DNA of 64,000 bases. Origin: Sinohyriopsis cumingii. Lineage: Eukaryota; Mollusca; Bivalvia; Unionida; Unionidae. The notes under the pieces were generated by a model. The model was not told the DNA's origin. It did no database searches and was given only the letters and a program-made list of their open reading frames with translations. This document shows positions 49,699 to 58,611 of this stretch, one piece after another (the stretch's first letter is position 1; every line of letters begins with the position of its first letter). The DNA is taken from positions 21,500,308-21,564,307 of the forward strand of contig CM068841.1 of assembly GCA_028554795.2 (NCBI GenBank). Reading direction: 5' to 3'. Made by a program: the position numbers and the translations under genes.

Positions 49699-50190
49699 AT
49701 GGATACTTTACAAGAGAACATTCGTGCTTTGCCTGTGGAGTTGAGAGAACGCATTTATCGAGAGCTGGTCAAAATACAAGTCAAATGTAAAGAACAATTG
49801 CATCCGCTACGTCACCAGATGTTTAACCACTGGTACCTGAATGGTATAAGAGGACTGATCCGTCAGAAATTGTTTCAGTGGTCAGACCTTCTTCAACACT
49901 TTGAGTAAGTGAATGAACGAAATGTTCATCATTTTGGTTACTTCGAGATTCACATAGAGCAACGCATTGAGGAAGACGAGTTAAAGGATTACCAACATAT
50001 TTTACGTGGAATCTGCTTAGCGGAAGAGGGAACTTCTAAAAGAACTCTGAAGTGTAGGCTACAGTATGCAAGATTTAGATTCCCAACTGGAGAACGAAGA
50101 TCTCTAGTTAGAAAGTACCTTTATTGCTTCCGAAATAAAGAGACTATAAAAACAGGAATCCATGCCACGGCTTATGTCACAAGTGATTGA
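49699..50190 (+). pseudogene. second small-ORF paralogue, split by a stop
   Basis: The ATG at 49699 opens 69 residues (ALPVELRERIYRELV near the start, HWYLNGIRGLI near the end) to TAA at 49906-49908. The same frame continues for 93 codons (DELKDYQHILRGI...CRLQYARFRFPTGE), so one stop divides a gene of about 160 codons. LPVELRERIY is faintly F-box-like, which is only a resemblance. Homologous to the degenerate block just upstream. Family not recognised. Confidence 0.65.
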
Positions 50191-50386
50191 ACAGATTCCG
50201 TGGAAGGAACTCAATGACCATATTCAAACCGTGGAGCATTACCATCAATTATTACAAGAACTGTATCCATTCAATTTGGGACGACGCATAGAGTGTGTCT
50301 TAGTGACTTGTTTTCTGGGATTTCGTTTACCAGCCGATTCCTTGTGGACTCTTTACGAACAGTATTTACCACCCCATTCAACATGA
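50162..50386 (+). CDS. small protein, third member of the family
   Basis: 74 residues from an ATG at 50162, overlapping the end of the preceding frame. It shows the same pattern as its upstream neighbours: HYHQLLQELYPF...RRIECVLVTCFLGFRLP against NYQHLLHNV...RFRF. It may be a diverged third copy. The stop overlaps the next start (ATGA at 50383-50386). Unknown function. Confidence 0.6.
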   Translation: MPRLMSQVIEQIPWKELNDHIQTVEHYHQLLQELYPFNLGRRIECVLVTCFLGFRLPADSLWTLYEQYLPPHST

Positions 50387-50619
50387 AAGTGGTGCCTTTA
50401 AATGTTCACGAGAGACTCCTTTTGCTCAAAGCCTTACGTTTTCATCTGGATACTTCTCGACCTCTACGGGAAAAAAAGATTCGTCAACTTTTAGCTACCC
50501 AAGACGTGTATGACGATGTGTGTGTAGCTTGTGACTTACACGCCCATTGGACAGATGTCCGTGCCTGGAAAAAATGGAATTTTGAGGCTTGGACCCAAGA
50601 AGTGGCCCAGTATGCTTGA
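50383..50619 (+). CDS. small hypothetical protein
   Basis: 78 residues starting at the ATG that overlaps the previous stop. Leucine-rich N-terminus (ERLLLLKALRFHL), then Trp-rich HWTDVRAWKKWNFEAW. No family recognised. Its end overlaps the next start by 8 nt, which suggests a compact viral-type gene cluster. Confidence 0.6.
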   Translation: MKVVPLNVHERLLLLKALRFHLDTSRPLREKKIRQLLATQDVYDDVCVACDLHAHWTDVRAWKKWNFEAWTQEVAQYA

Positions 50620-50914
50620 GAGTTGTGATCCTTCCTTTCAACGTCCAAAGAAAAAAGTTACTTTTCAACCTGTGTTAGTGACGGTGCCAGAAGAACCCGT
50701 CACCCAGGACAGGACTGTCGTGGACAGGCCTGAAAGACCCTTTCGGGAGGACACTTGTGTGACCTTACCCCATATAGAACTGGTCAGAACATTACCCAAA
50801 ACATGTTGTAAAGACACTTGTTTTTATTCCACGTTAATGATTTTCATGTGCCTTTTATCGTTGTACTTAAGCCTTTGGCTTTTATGTATTTTTGTCTTTC
50901 GTATTCATGTTTAA
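50612..50914 (+). CDS. C-terminally anchored small membrane protein
   Basis: 100 residues from the ATG inside the end of the previous gene. The N-terminal two thirds is polar and Pro-rich. The C-terminus is a single strongly hydrophobic helix (STLMIFMCLLSLYLSLWLLC). It is probably a tail-anchored membrane protein of unknown role. A poly(A) signal AATAAA follows at 50922-50927. Confidence 0.7.
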   Translation: MLESCDPSFQRPKKKVTFQPVLVTVPEEPVTQDRTVVDRPERPFREDTCVTLPHIELVRTLPKTCCKDTCFYSTLMIFMCLLSLYLSLWLLCIFVFRIHV

Positions 50915-50921
50915 AACATTC

Positions 50922-50951
50922 AATAAACGTGTTCTGAAAAAAAGTATATAA
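50922..50951 (+). promoter_or_regulatory. poly(A) signal and TATA box between gene clusters
   Basis: AATAAA (50922-50927) closes the small-gene cluster. TATATAA (50945-50951) lies 48 nt before the ATPase ATG and probably starts the next transcription unit. Confidence 0.55.
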
Positions 50952-50998
50952 ACTCTCGTCTTGTTTGTTTCCGTGTCACAAGTGACATTCCTGACACT

Positions 50999-51727
50999 AT
51001 GGCTACTTCTGCTGTCTCTGCTCCCTCTTCCTCCACTGTCAAAGTCATCGACGAACACTTAGATCGTGCCAGTTGGGAGGCTTTGTATCTTCGTCATCCC
51101 TTTAACATGCTCATTGCTGGACCTAGCGGTTCAGGCAAAACCGAATTCGTCAAACGTTTGATCGAACATAAACATCATTTGATCGATCGACCACCTCAGC
51201 GGATCGTGTGGTGTTACAAAGAGTGGCAATCGGCGTACAGCCTCTTGCGAGAAAGCCAAGGCGATTGCATCGTGTTTGTGGAAGGCATTCCTAAAGAAGA
51301 CGACGGCATCGTCTCTGACTCCCGTCAAACCCATTTGGTCATTTTCGACGACATGTTAGGAGAAGACGAAGAAGAAATTAAACTGTGGTTTACGCGCAAA
51401 GGGCATCACCGTAATGCCAGTGTCGTTTACATCACCCAAAATTTGTTTCAACAAGGTAAAGCCCATCGCACCATCAGTCTCAATGCGCATTACGTGGTCT
51501 TGTTTAAAAGCCCTCAAGATAAATCGCAAGTGCAAGTCTTAGCCAAACAGTTAGGAACGCCTTGGCTGACTCAGGCGTACGACGATGCCACTCAAACTCC
51601 ACACGCCTATTTACTCGTCGATTTGAAACCTACGACCCCCGATGATTTGCGATTTCGTACCCACTTGTTTCACAAATGGTGTCAAGACGGAGGGCCTGTC
51701 CTGTACACGTCTCCGTCCTCGACTTAA
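50999..51727 (+). CDS. FtsK/HerA-superfamily genome-packaging ATPase
   Basis: 242 residues, intact. P-loop IAGPSGSGKTEF (Walker A) is near residue 40, and LVIFDDMLGE (Walker B) near 115-125. YITQNLF lies where the sensor-type motif of A32-like packaging ATPases sits. In Polintons and related viruses this enzyme pumps DNA into the capsid. The length matches the family. The ATG at 50999 fits the upstream TATA spacing. It is one of the few core genes here without a lesion. Confidence 0.96.
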   Translation: MATSAVSAPSSSTVKVIDEHLDRASWEALYLRHPFNMLIAGPSGSGKTEFVKRLIEHKHHLIDRPPQRIVWCYKEWQSAYSLLRESQGDCIVFVEGIPKEDDGIVSDSRQTHLVIFDDMLGEDEEEIKLWFTRKGHHRNASVVYITQNLFQQGKAHRTISLNAHYVVLFKSPQDKSQVQVLAKQLGTPWLTQAYDDATQTPHAYLLVDLKPTTPDDLRFRTHLFHKWCQDGGPVLYTSPSST

Positions 51728-51747
51728 CTTCACTCAACAAAAAAATC

Positions 51748-51755
51748 TATAAAAA
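51748..51755 (+). promoter_or_regulatory. TATA-like box
   Basis: TATAAAAA 36 nt before the ATG at 51791. One of several such boxes placed before Polinton genes. Confidence 0.5.
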
Positions 51756-51790
51756 CCTCAGACACTTTTCGTCTGTCTCACAGTTTGAAC

Positions 51791-52751
51791 ATGACGTCCC
51801 TTCAGTCGCATCTTCCCGTCAAATTGATTCGTGCCTTGTATGGCATCAGTCGAGAAAAAAATCCACAAATACGAGCTCGTGTCTTAGAAGCTAGTCTCAA
51901 AGAAGTCTTACGATGGTTCACGGTGACAGCACGTAAATTACTACAAGGGATGATTCAGATTCCTCATCAAATCAAACGCTTTTTTGATCGAAACAAAGTC
52001 GCTTTGACCCAACTGGCCCATCCCCTCATCGACACTAAAACCAAAAAACAAATCATTTTGAAACCTGGAGGGAGCGGTACTCTAGGAGGGGCCATCATTC
52101 GCTCTCTCTTAAGATCGGATCCTAATGCCCCCAAACTTCTCCCCAAGAAAAAAGTCAAACGAAGCTCCAAGAAGAAGAAGAAAAAGACCAGGTCCCCAAG
52201 GAGACCTGTGTCTGCAAGAACTTCTCCAGTGGCGGGACACTTCTCTTACCAGACATCACCCCGGAAAAAGAAAAGAAGCCCCCAGAAAAAGAAGCAGAGA
52301 AAAAGTCCCCAGAAAAAAGAAAACTCCACAAAAAACTAGTCGCAAGAGAGGCACTTCGGCCAGGACGCAACCTTACACTCGCAAACCACGACCTGCAACG
52401 GCGGTCACCGCATCTCCGGCAACCTCAGGTTCATCCACTTCCCCGTTGATGACACCAAGAACTGAAGAGTACTTGGATACGTTGATCACACCAAGAACTT
52501 CTCCGTTGATGACCCCAAGAACTTCCCCAGTGGCAGGACCCTCCAATTTAGTGGCAGTGGCTGCTGCTCACAAAGTACCTTCTCCCAAAATCAAAGTTCA
52601 AGAAAGATCGGGCATGTTACAAAGTTTACTGGATTTGTCCAAGCAAGAACTGGCTCGATTTAGTCCGTTGCGTACCCCTGAACGACGTGTCGCGCCTGTC
52701 CTGAAGTTAATACGACGTAAAGACAATCAGTGGCGACGCGTTCCAGTATAA
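51791..52751 (+). pseudogene. basic core-like protein, one frameshift
   Basis: The N-terminal about 85 residues are ordinary (for example IPHQIKRFFDRNK), followed by a Gly-rich PGGSGTLGGAIIRSLL. Next comes a long Lys/Arg/Ser/Pro-rich region with SPRKKK-type and TSPxxG/TPRTSP-type repeats. The first frame ends at 52339 and the second (open to 52751) continues with the same composition, so a single-base change in an A-run near 52316 splits one gene of about 315 codons. The composition suggests a DNA-condensing virion core protein, by analogy with adenovirus core proteins. That is inference. Confidence 0.7.
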
Positions 52752-52755
52752 AAAA
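52747..52755 (+). promoter_or_regulatory. TATA-like box
   Basis: TATAAAAAA 48 nt before the ATG at 52803. It overlaps the last codon and stop of the preceding gene. Confidence 0.5.
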
Positions 52756-52802
52756 GGTCTGTGACGAAGTAGGGGTATCAGTGTTTTTTGGTGCTCCTGA
52801 AG

Positions 52803-53102
52803 ATGTCACCCTCCAGAAAACATCCCTGTTCTAAACGACCCCAAGGAAAGAAAAGGAAAGAACTGCCTCCACGTTTATTCAAACATGGGAACATGTTATC
52901 TGTCCCGTCCAAAGCTTCTCCACCCCTACGAAAAAAAAAACGAATTCAAACAGCCTCCAAAGAGGTCATCGATACCGTGTGCGAATGTTGTTTGAACGTG
53001 TTGAAAGGCACGATCCCTTTGTCCAAACACCAGAAACAATGCTTAGGCAAACATCGTCACGTTCTTCGCCAAATGGTTCAAAAGAAAATCCCCCTTCGTT
53101 AA
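52803..53102 (+). CDS. small basic protein with one zinc finger
   Basis: 99 residues from the first ATG. It has a Lys/Arg-rich first half, then a single Cys/His cluster CECCLNVLKGTIPLSKHQKQ, followed by C, with C-x2-C spacing resembling a C2HC/C2H2 finger. Probably nucleic-acid binding. No specific family recognised. Followed 9 nt later by the small hydrophobic ORF. Confidence 0.65.
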   Translation: MSPSRKHPCSKRPQGKKRKELPPRLFKHGNMLSVPSKASPPLRKKKRIQTASKEVIDTVCECCLNVLKGTIPLSKHQKQCLGKHRHVLRQMVQKKIPLR

Positions 53103-53111
53103 AAGAAGAAG

Positions 53112-53210
53112 ATGTTGGTCCAACGTGGAGGAATTTTACCCCTCTTGTTAGGCCCATTGTTGAAAGGAGTCATGGGAACCATGTTGGGAGGAGTGGTGGG
53201 AGCAAGATAA
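53112..53210 (+). CDS. 32-residue hydrophobic glycine-rich peptide
   Basis: A short ORF that is easy to miss. ATG at 53112, TAA at 53208. The product is almost entirely Leu, Gly, Val and Met: RGGILPLLLGPLLKG, then GTMLGGVVGAR. It could be an amphipathic membrane-active peptide or a small virion component. Position between intact start and stop in a compact cluster, plus the striking composition, argue for a real gene. Function is unknown. Confidence 0.55.
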   Translation: MLVQRGGILPLLLGPLLKGVMGTMLGGVVGAR

Positions 53211-53258
53211 AAAGGACCTCTGAAGTCCCAAGATATCAGAATCGACCCTTGACAGCCC

Positions 53259-53888
53259 ATGGAAGGACGAAAACTAGCTTTAGTGCCTTACAAACGATGG
53301 ATGGAATACCATCGTTGGCAAGAACAACACACCCCGCATTTACCTCCCAATCCCAATTCGAGCGAGATGTCCCAGTTACAGCACGAATTGTAGTCCTTGA
53401 TGGATCGCCAAGATTTGTCCGAAACAGAAAAATCGCAAAAGTACGGTCAACTCTTGCAACGACTGCAACTCTTTCACCAGAAAGCCTCAGATGAAACAGC
53501 TCTTCCCACTCTGAAAGATTTTAAGACCTTGATGAAAAATCCAGTTCCATCACCAGTACCACTACCACTACTACTAGTGACCAAGACAGAAAAAGGAGAA
53601 GAAGATGAAGAGTTTCAAACTCCACCAGAAAAAGTACGCAAGTTAACAACACCACCTACCTCCAGAATTGGATGGATTAAAAAGATGATGACCACCCCTT
53701 CTTCATCACAAGAGAAAAAGAAAGTGAAGACAGAAGTGAAGACAGAAGTGAAACAAGAACCGATATCCCCTGTTCTGACATCCTCCTCTTCGACACCTAT
53801 TTCCGGTCGCACACGCAAAGCATTGCAATCCAAGAAAATACTCCAAGAGAAAAAGAGTAGCATCCTCCAAGAGTGGGTGCCTTATTAA
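53259..53888 (+). pseudogene. KLALVPY-motif protein, one stop
   Basis: The ATG at 53259 starts a frame with KLALVPYKRWMEYH near the N-terminus, a motif I associate with a conserved Polinton protein of unknown function. A TAG at 53391 interrupts it. The same frame then runs to 53888 through a helical segment (QKYGQLLQRLQLF), a Ser/Pro/Glu-rich linker with VKTEVKTEVK repeats, and a basic tail. About 209 codons without the stop. It ends 14 nt before the integrase start. Confidence 0.65.
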
Positions 53889-53902
53889 CAAACAAACACA
53901 AA

Positions 53903-55011
53903 ATGGAAAAAGTGATAGGCAGCATTTACTACGATCCCTCCCATCCTGCAGGTTATGCAGGAGTTCAAAAATTGTATCGTGCTGCCAAAACGCGACTGAA
54001 AAGTCTCCGTTTACCTCAAGTGCAACGATGGTTACAAGAACAAGCTACTTACACTTTACACAAGACCATTCGACGCAAGTTTTCCAGACGTCGCACCCGA
54101 GTGGAAGGCATCGATCATCAATGGCAAGCCGATTTAGCCGATGTCTCTCATTTGGCCAGCTACAATCGTGGCTACAAATATTTGTTTTGTGTCATCGACG
54201 TCTTTTCCAAATTTGCCTGGGTCGTACCCTTGACTTCCAAATCCAGCAGCGAGTTAGTGCGAGCCCTGCAACGAGTGATGAAACAAAGCGGTCGTCACCC
54301 TCTTCGATAGCAAACGGACAAAGGCACCGAATTTCTGAACCAAGCTTTCCAAAAAGAATTAAAAAACGTGACATTCATTTTTTACCACCGAGAATCCCGA
54401 AATCAAAGCCAGCATCGTGGAACGTTTTCAACGCACTTTGAAAGAACGCATGTGGAAATATTTTACGCATCACCACACTCTGAAGTACATCGACATCTTA
54501 CCACACCTGGTGCAAGCGTACAACCAATCTTACCATCGAAGCATTGGACGTGCTCCGCAAGAAGTGACTCCCGACAACGAAGTGCTGGTGTTTGAGCGTC
54601 TGTTTGGTACGTCCCCGACGAGGGCTGTCCCCAAGAAAAGTGGAGTGATGGCCGTAGGAGATTGGGTACGCATTGGGAAAACCAAACGCACTTTCGACAA
54701 AGGTTACTTACCTAACTGGACGACCGAATTGTTTCCTGTCACTGGACGAGTGCATGGCCGTGATCCTGCATCCTATAAATTGGAAGACATGAACGGAGAA
54801 GTGCTCAAAGGAACGTTTTATTTGCCCGAGTTACAACGTGTCACCAAAAAAGGAAGACGACGTGTACGACATCGAAAGCATTCTCGAACGCAGAACCCGT
54901 AAAGTGGGCAAACGACGTGTCAAAGAAGTCAAAGTACGTTGGAAAGGATATCCATCCAGTTTTGATTCTTGGATCGACGCTTCGCAAGTGATCGACTATA
55001 AAAAGAAGTGA
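53903..55011 (+). pseudogene. chromodomain retroviral-type integrase, disrupted
   Basis: Integrase that inserts the element and makes the 6-bp duplication. DDE core: QADLADVS (first Asp), DKGTEFLN (second Asp), and the catalytic Glu in IVERFQRTLKE. A TAG at 54308 lies just before the second motif. A frameshift near 54395 precedes the Glu motif. Another near 54845 separates the core from a C-terminal chromodomain (YDIESILE, VRWKGYPSSFDSWI) that ends at 55011. The chromodomain may direct insertion to modified histones. The ATG at 53903 gives the expected N-terminus; the earlier in-frame start is not ATG. Confidence 0.93.
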
Positions 55012-55016
55012 CCATC

Positions 55017-55430
55017 ATGCCCTTTCACACAGACGCAGCTACTACGGCTACCACTCCTTCACCCAGTTCTTCCCTGCAAGATTTACAAAAACAACCTTTG
55101 TGGGTGTGGTGTGGAGAACGTGTGCCTAAAACGCAAATCGTCTTTTTCTGCCAAATCTTCGTGGTGTATTGTGTCATCGGGGCAGCCATCGCCAATTTAA
55201 GTTTGCAACAAGGAGACAAACAATTAATGACCATTTTATTGAGCAGCTGCATCGGTTACCTGCTTCCCAATCTCTCCCTGAAATTCTCCTCGAACGGGAA
55301 CAACGGGAACCTTGTGTCCAGTGTTAGTGTCAGTCACCACTCCAATAACAACAACAACCCTATTTTGGGCGGAGACACTCCTCTGACGTCGAGTAACCCC
55401 TCGGACAGCCACAGAACTCTGGAATTATGA
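55017..55430 (+). CDS. two-helix membrane protein
   Basis: 137 residues from the ATG at 55017. A Thr/Ser/Pro-rich N-terminus is followed by LWVWCGERVPK, two hydrophobic segments (IVFFCQIFVVYCVIGAAIA and LMTILLSSCIGYLLPNLSL), and an Asn/Ser-rich tail. Similar small membrane proteins occur beside the capsid genes in Polintons. Specific role unknown. A TATA-like box at 54997 is only 20 nt from the start, so it may not serve this gene. The stop overlaps the next ATG (ATGA at 55427). Confidence 0.7.
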   Translation: MPFHTDAATTATTPSPSSSLQDLQKQPLWVWCGERVPKTQIVFFCQIFVVYCVIGAAIANLSLQQGDKQLMTILLSSCIGYLLPNLSLKFSSNGNNGNLVSSVSVSHHSNNNNNPILGGDTPLTSSNPSDSHRTLEL

Positions 55431-56334
55431 GTCATCAAAACCAATTTTACTTAAACTTACCCAGTGACAGTTTCATGGAGGTGTTTCCCAAGAACACGTT
55501 GTGCTGTTACACGTCCAAATTAACTCAGACCATCCCATTAGATCACGAAGCCCATTGGGAAGTGGCTTTAGTAGAAATCATTCACCCAACCCAAGTCCTC
55601 AATGTCCTTCCCAATCAAAATATTTTTACGGTGGAAGTTCATGACGAACCCTTGCAACAGTACTTGGATGCCCACCTCAAATATGATAAGAAAACCCCTG
55701 GCACAAAAACTCAAAAGTCGACCACCTATCACTTGTTCATTCCTCCAAGCTATTATTTTAGTGGTCAACATTTGGTGTGCACCATTGCTTCCAGGTTTAA
55801 TGTCGTGTTTCTGAAAGCTTTGGAGAGTGTCAAAAAAGTGTCACCCTGGAATACCACAAAGCAGCTCGTCGCTTCCTAATGAAATTTCCTGAGGGGAATG
55901 AATTCATGTCCATGTTGGGCGGAGACATGGACATGAGGATGACCATGCCCAAGAAATACGAATTACCAGTCATTTACGACAACGAGTCTTTTAGCAAGTT
56001 ATTTCGTTCCCCAGTAGAACTGAACCAAGGACTGAATTTGATCTTTGTGTACTCCGATGTGGTGGAGTACAACGTGGTGGGACACACCTCTGTACCGTTA
56101 CTGCGTGTCATTCCTTTCAAAGTGGATTCTGCCACGGCCGCTGACGAGGAAGGTGGAAACACTTACCACGTTCACCGCGAATTTGTACATCCTCACTATT
56201 TGCCTGTCAGTAAGTCTTATTTGAACACGGTTAACATTGCAACAAAAGGAGATCTGGGACAAAATATTCCATTCACCAAAGGAAAAGTCACGGTGAAACT
56301 CCATTTTCGAAAACGGTTCTCTCACGACTCGTAA
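55427..56334 (+). pseudogene. penton-type minor capsid protein, one frameshift
   Basis: Single-jelly-roll minor capsid protein of Polintons. The N-terminus FYLNLPSDSFMEVFPKNTL, followed by WEVALVEIIHP, is the conserved opening of this family. The first frame ends at 55879. A change near 55830-55850, next to an A-run, moves the coding frame to the second part (MKFPEGNEF...PFTKGKVTVKLHFRK) ending at 56334. Total length of about 300 codons fits the family. It lies directly before the small basic protein and major capsid genes, as is common. Confidence 0.9.
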
Positions 56335-56337
56335 GTC

Positions 56338-56763
56338 ATGTATCCAGTGTACCGAGGGGTTGCTCGACAGCGAGGACTCGGTTTAGGAGATATGCTAAAA
56401 TCGGCCTTTCGTTCGGTGGCCCCCGTGTTGAAACCAATGGTGACACGCGGATTGCACGCCTTGAAAGATGCGGCACTGACGCAAAGCAAAGAATTTCTCC
56501 AAAATGTCATCCTCGACAAACAAAATCCCAAAGAAGCCTTCAGGAGGGCAGGCAAAAATGTCTTGCTGCAAACGGGTAAAGACCTTTTGAGCCGACGAGA
56601 AACACCTATAAATGCCCTGCACGCTACTGAATCAGGCATTCAGCAAGGACAAGGCAGAAAGAGACGACGAAGAAAACACCCTTTCACCAGACTTTACACG
56701 TCTAAAGCTAGAAAGACAAAGAAAAGAAAAACCGTTCGAGACTTAGACGTTTTCGATTATTGA
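56338..56763 (+). CDS. small basic virion-like protein
   Basis: 141 residues, intact. It opens MYPVYRGVARQRGLGLGDML and ends in a strongly basic tail (GRKRRRRKHPF, KARKTKKRKT). Position between the penton- and hexon-type genes and composition recall adenovirus minor/core proteins. No firm homology claimed. It starts 1 nt after the previous stop. Confidence 0.65.
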   Translation: MYPVYRGVARQRGLGLGDMLKSAFRSVAPVLKPMVTRGLHALKDAALTQSKEFLQNVILDKQNPKEAFRRAGKNVLLQTGKDLLSRRETPINALHATESGIQQGQGRKRRRRKHPFTRLYTSKARKTKKRKTVRDLDVFDY

Positions 56764-56776
56764 GAAAGAGAAACAA

Positions 56777-58102
56777 ATGATGCACCGAGAGTCATGCGCC
56801 TGTTCCAAGTCGGAACTGGATCTGTTTGCCATGCCCCCCACCATGATGACCATGCAAGAATCTCAATGGGTGGAATTTCATTCCGTCTCCTCTTTGACGG
56901 ATTCCGCTCCCATCGAGTTTGAAATCAAAGGTCAGCCCGAAGATTACATCGATCTGAATAGCAGTTACCTGTACTTGAAAGTGAAAGTGATCAAAACGGA
57001 CAACACCAATCCAGGAGGCGATGCTAGAGTAGCTCCTGTCAACAATTTCATGCATTCCTTGTTCAGCGAAGTGGACTTGTACTTGAATAACAAACTGGTC
57101 AGCAGCAGCATGGATACTTACCCGTATCGTGCCTACCTGGAAAATCTCTTGACGTACAGAAAAGAAGCCAAGAATACTCATCTGGATGCTTGCGTGGTAT
57201 GGAAACCTGACACGGAAGGTGTAGCCACGTTTAGCGACACAGTCCTGACAGAAGATGACAATCCTCACACTGTGGGGTTTAACGACCGTCGTAAGAAAAT
57301 TCTGCAAGGGCGAAGTTTAGAACTGATGGATCGTTTGCATTTGGACATGTGGTTACAAGAAAAGTATTTGCTCAACGGGGTGGATATCCGTCTGAGACTG
57401 AATCGTAGCAGTGCCGCTTTCCATTTGATGGCCCATGCCAATGAATACAAAACTATCATTCAAGAAGCCCGACTTTACGTGCGTCGTGTGAAAGTGTTAC
57501 CTAAAGTGGGAAACGACGTCAGTCAGACGTTGAGCAGAACGACCGCCAAGTATCCGATACGACGCGTAGTAGTGAAAACGTTCACCATTCCTGCTGGACA
57601 GCGATCTATGATCGAAGATCATCTGTTCCAAGGACAGTTACCCAAACGTTTGATTGTTGGTATTGTCAGGAATTCAGCCTTCAACGGAACCCACGATCAA
57701 AATCCTTTTGAGTTTCAACATTACAATGTGTCCAAGATCGAAGTCAATCGCGACGGCAAGACCTTGTGTACCCGACCCTTTGAGCCTAACTTTGGTGTCG
57801 CGAAGAATTATTTGAGATCGTACTTGTCCCTGTACGAAGCCACGGGACAGTTAGGAACCAACACCAGTCACGGTATTTCGTACGACGATTATGCAGGAGG
57901 CTATGCTTTGTGGGGTTTTGATTTCACTCCAGACTAAGGCAGCGACGAGGGACATTTCCACCCTATAAAATCGGGTCAAATTCGTGTGGAACTTCAGTTT
58001 TCAAATCCACCTCCAGATCACACAGTGAACGTCATCCTGTATGCAGAATTTGACAATACCATAGAAATCAACAGTTTGAGAGAAGTCATTCTAGATTATT
58101 AG
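56777..58102 (+). pseudogene. major capsid protein (double jelly-roll), one stop
   Basis: Hexon-like major capsid protein. A 386-codon open frame contains the family-typical FMHSLFSEVDLYLNNKLVSS and YPYRAYLENLLTY, and ends GGYALWGFDFTPD before TAA (57935). The same frame then continues 54 codons (SGQIRVELQFSNPP, NVILYAEFDNTIEI) to TAG at 58100-58102, the normal C-terminal strand. One point stop thus truncates an otherwise complete protein. Such capsids suggest Polintons can form virions. Confidence 0.95.
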
Positions 58103-58107
58103 AAGCT

Positions 58108-58611
58108 ATGGAAGACTGTTATCCCTCTTTACGTAGTGGAGAAACTTTGGAGATTGAATGTGAGGAGACCGGGGAAGAAGAATCTCAAGACAAAGACGAA
58201 GAAGTTATCATGATGAAGTCAAGATGGCCAGAACAAGAAGCCCATTTAGTCTCCTGTTTTGCTACAGTCCTGGCAGATATAATGAAAGAATTGATCAAGG
58301 AAGAGTGCTATGGATGTCACAACGATCATCCCAGTCAAATTCAACACGACAAATGTCTGATGTTAAGTCAAGAAGAAAAATTGGACGAATATCTGGACAA
58401 AGCTTGGGGTCTCATCGAGATAGAAATCGTGTTGAACGAGTGGTATAAAGGCTTGGATAAACATTCTTCTCCTCCATTAACGTCTCTGGAGTGCCGTCGC
58501 ATCTAATCTCTCTTTGACCAGAGTAAGAAGTCGGAGCTAAACGCTTTTTACTTGTCAGACATTTTCAAGCAAAAAGTCAGGATCGAATTGATCACTTATC
58601 ATTACCTGTGA
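58108..58611 (+). pseudogene. acidic protein with CxxC-DHPSQ motif
   Basis: The ATG lies 5 nt after the capsid stop. An acidic N-terminus is followed by a helical segment and CYGCHNDHPSQIQHDKC, a Cys/His motif that recurs in Polinton-like elements and may bind zinc. The first frame stops at 58506 (TAA). The same frame continues 34 codons to TGA at 58609, so the gene may have been longer. Role unknown, possibly virion assembly or regulation. Confidence 0.65.

Noticed and set aside
52979-53494. 171-codon frame overlapping the zinc-finger and KLALVPY genes
   Set aside because: It is an out-of-frame shadow. The other frames show motifs, sensible starts and the small hydrophobic gene.
56792-57307. 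171-codon minus-strand frame opposite the major capsid gene
   Set aside because: Antisense shadow of a well-supported capsid gene, without motifs of its own.
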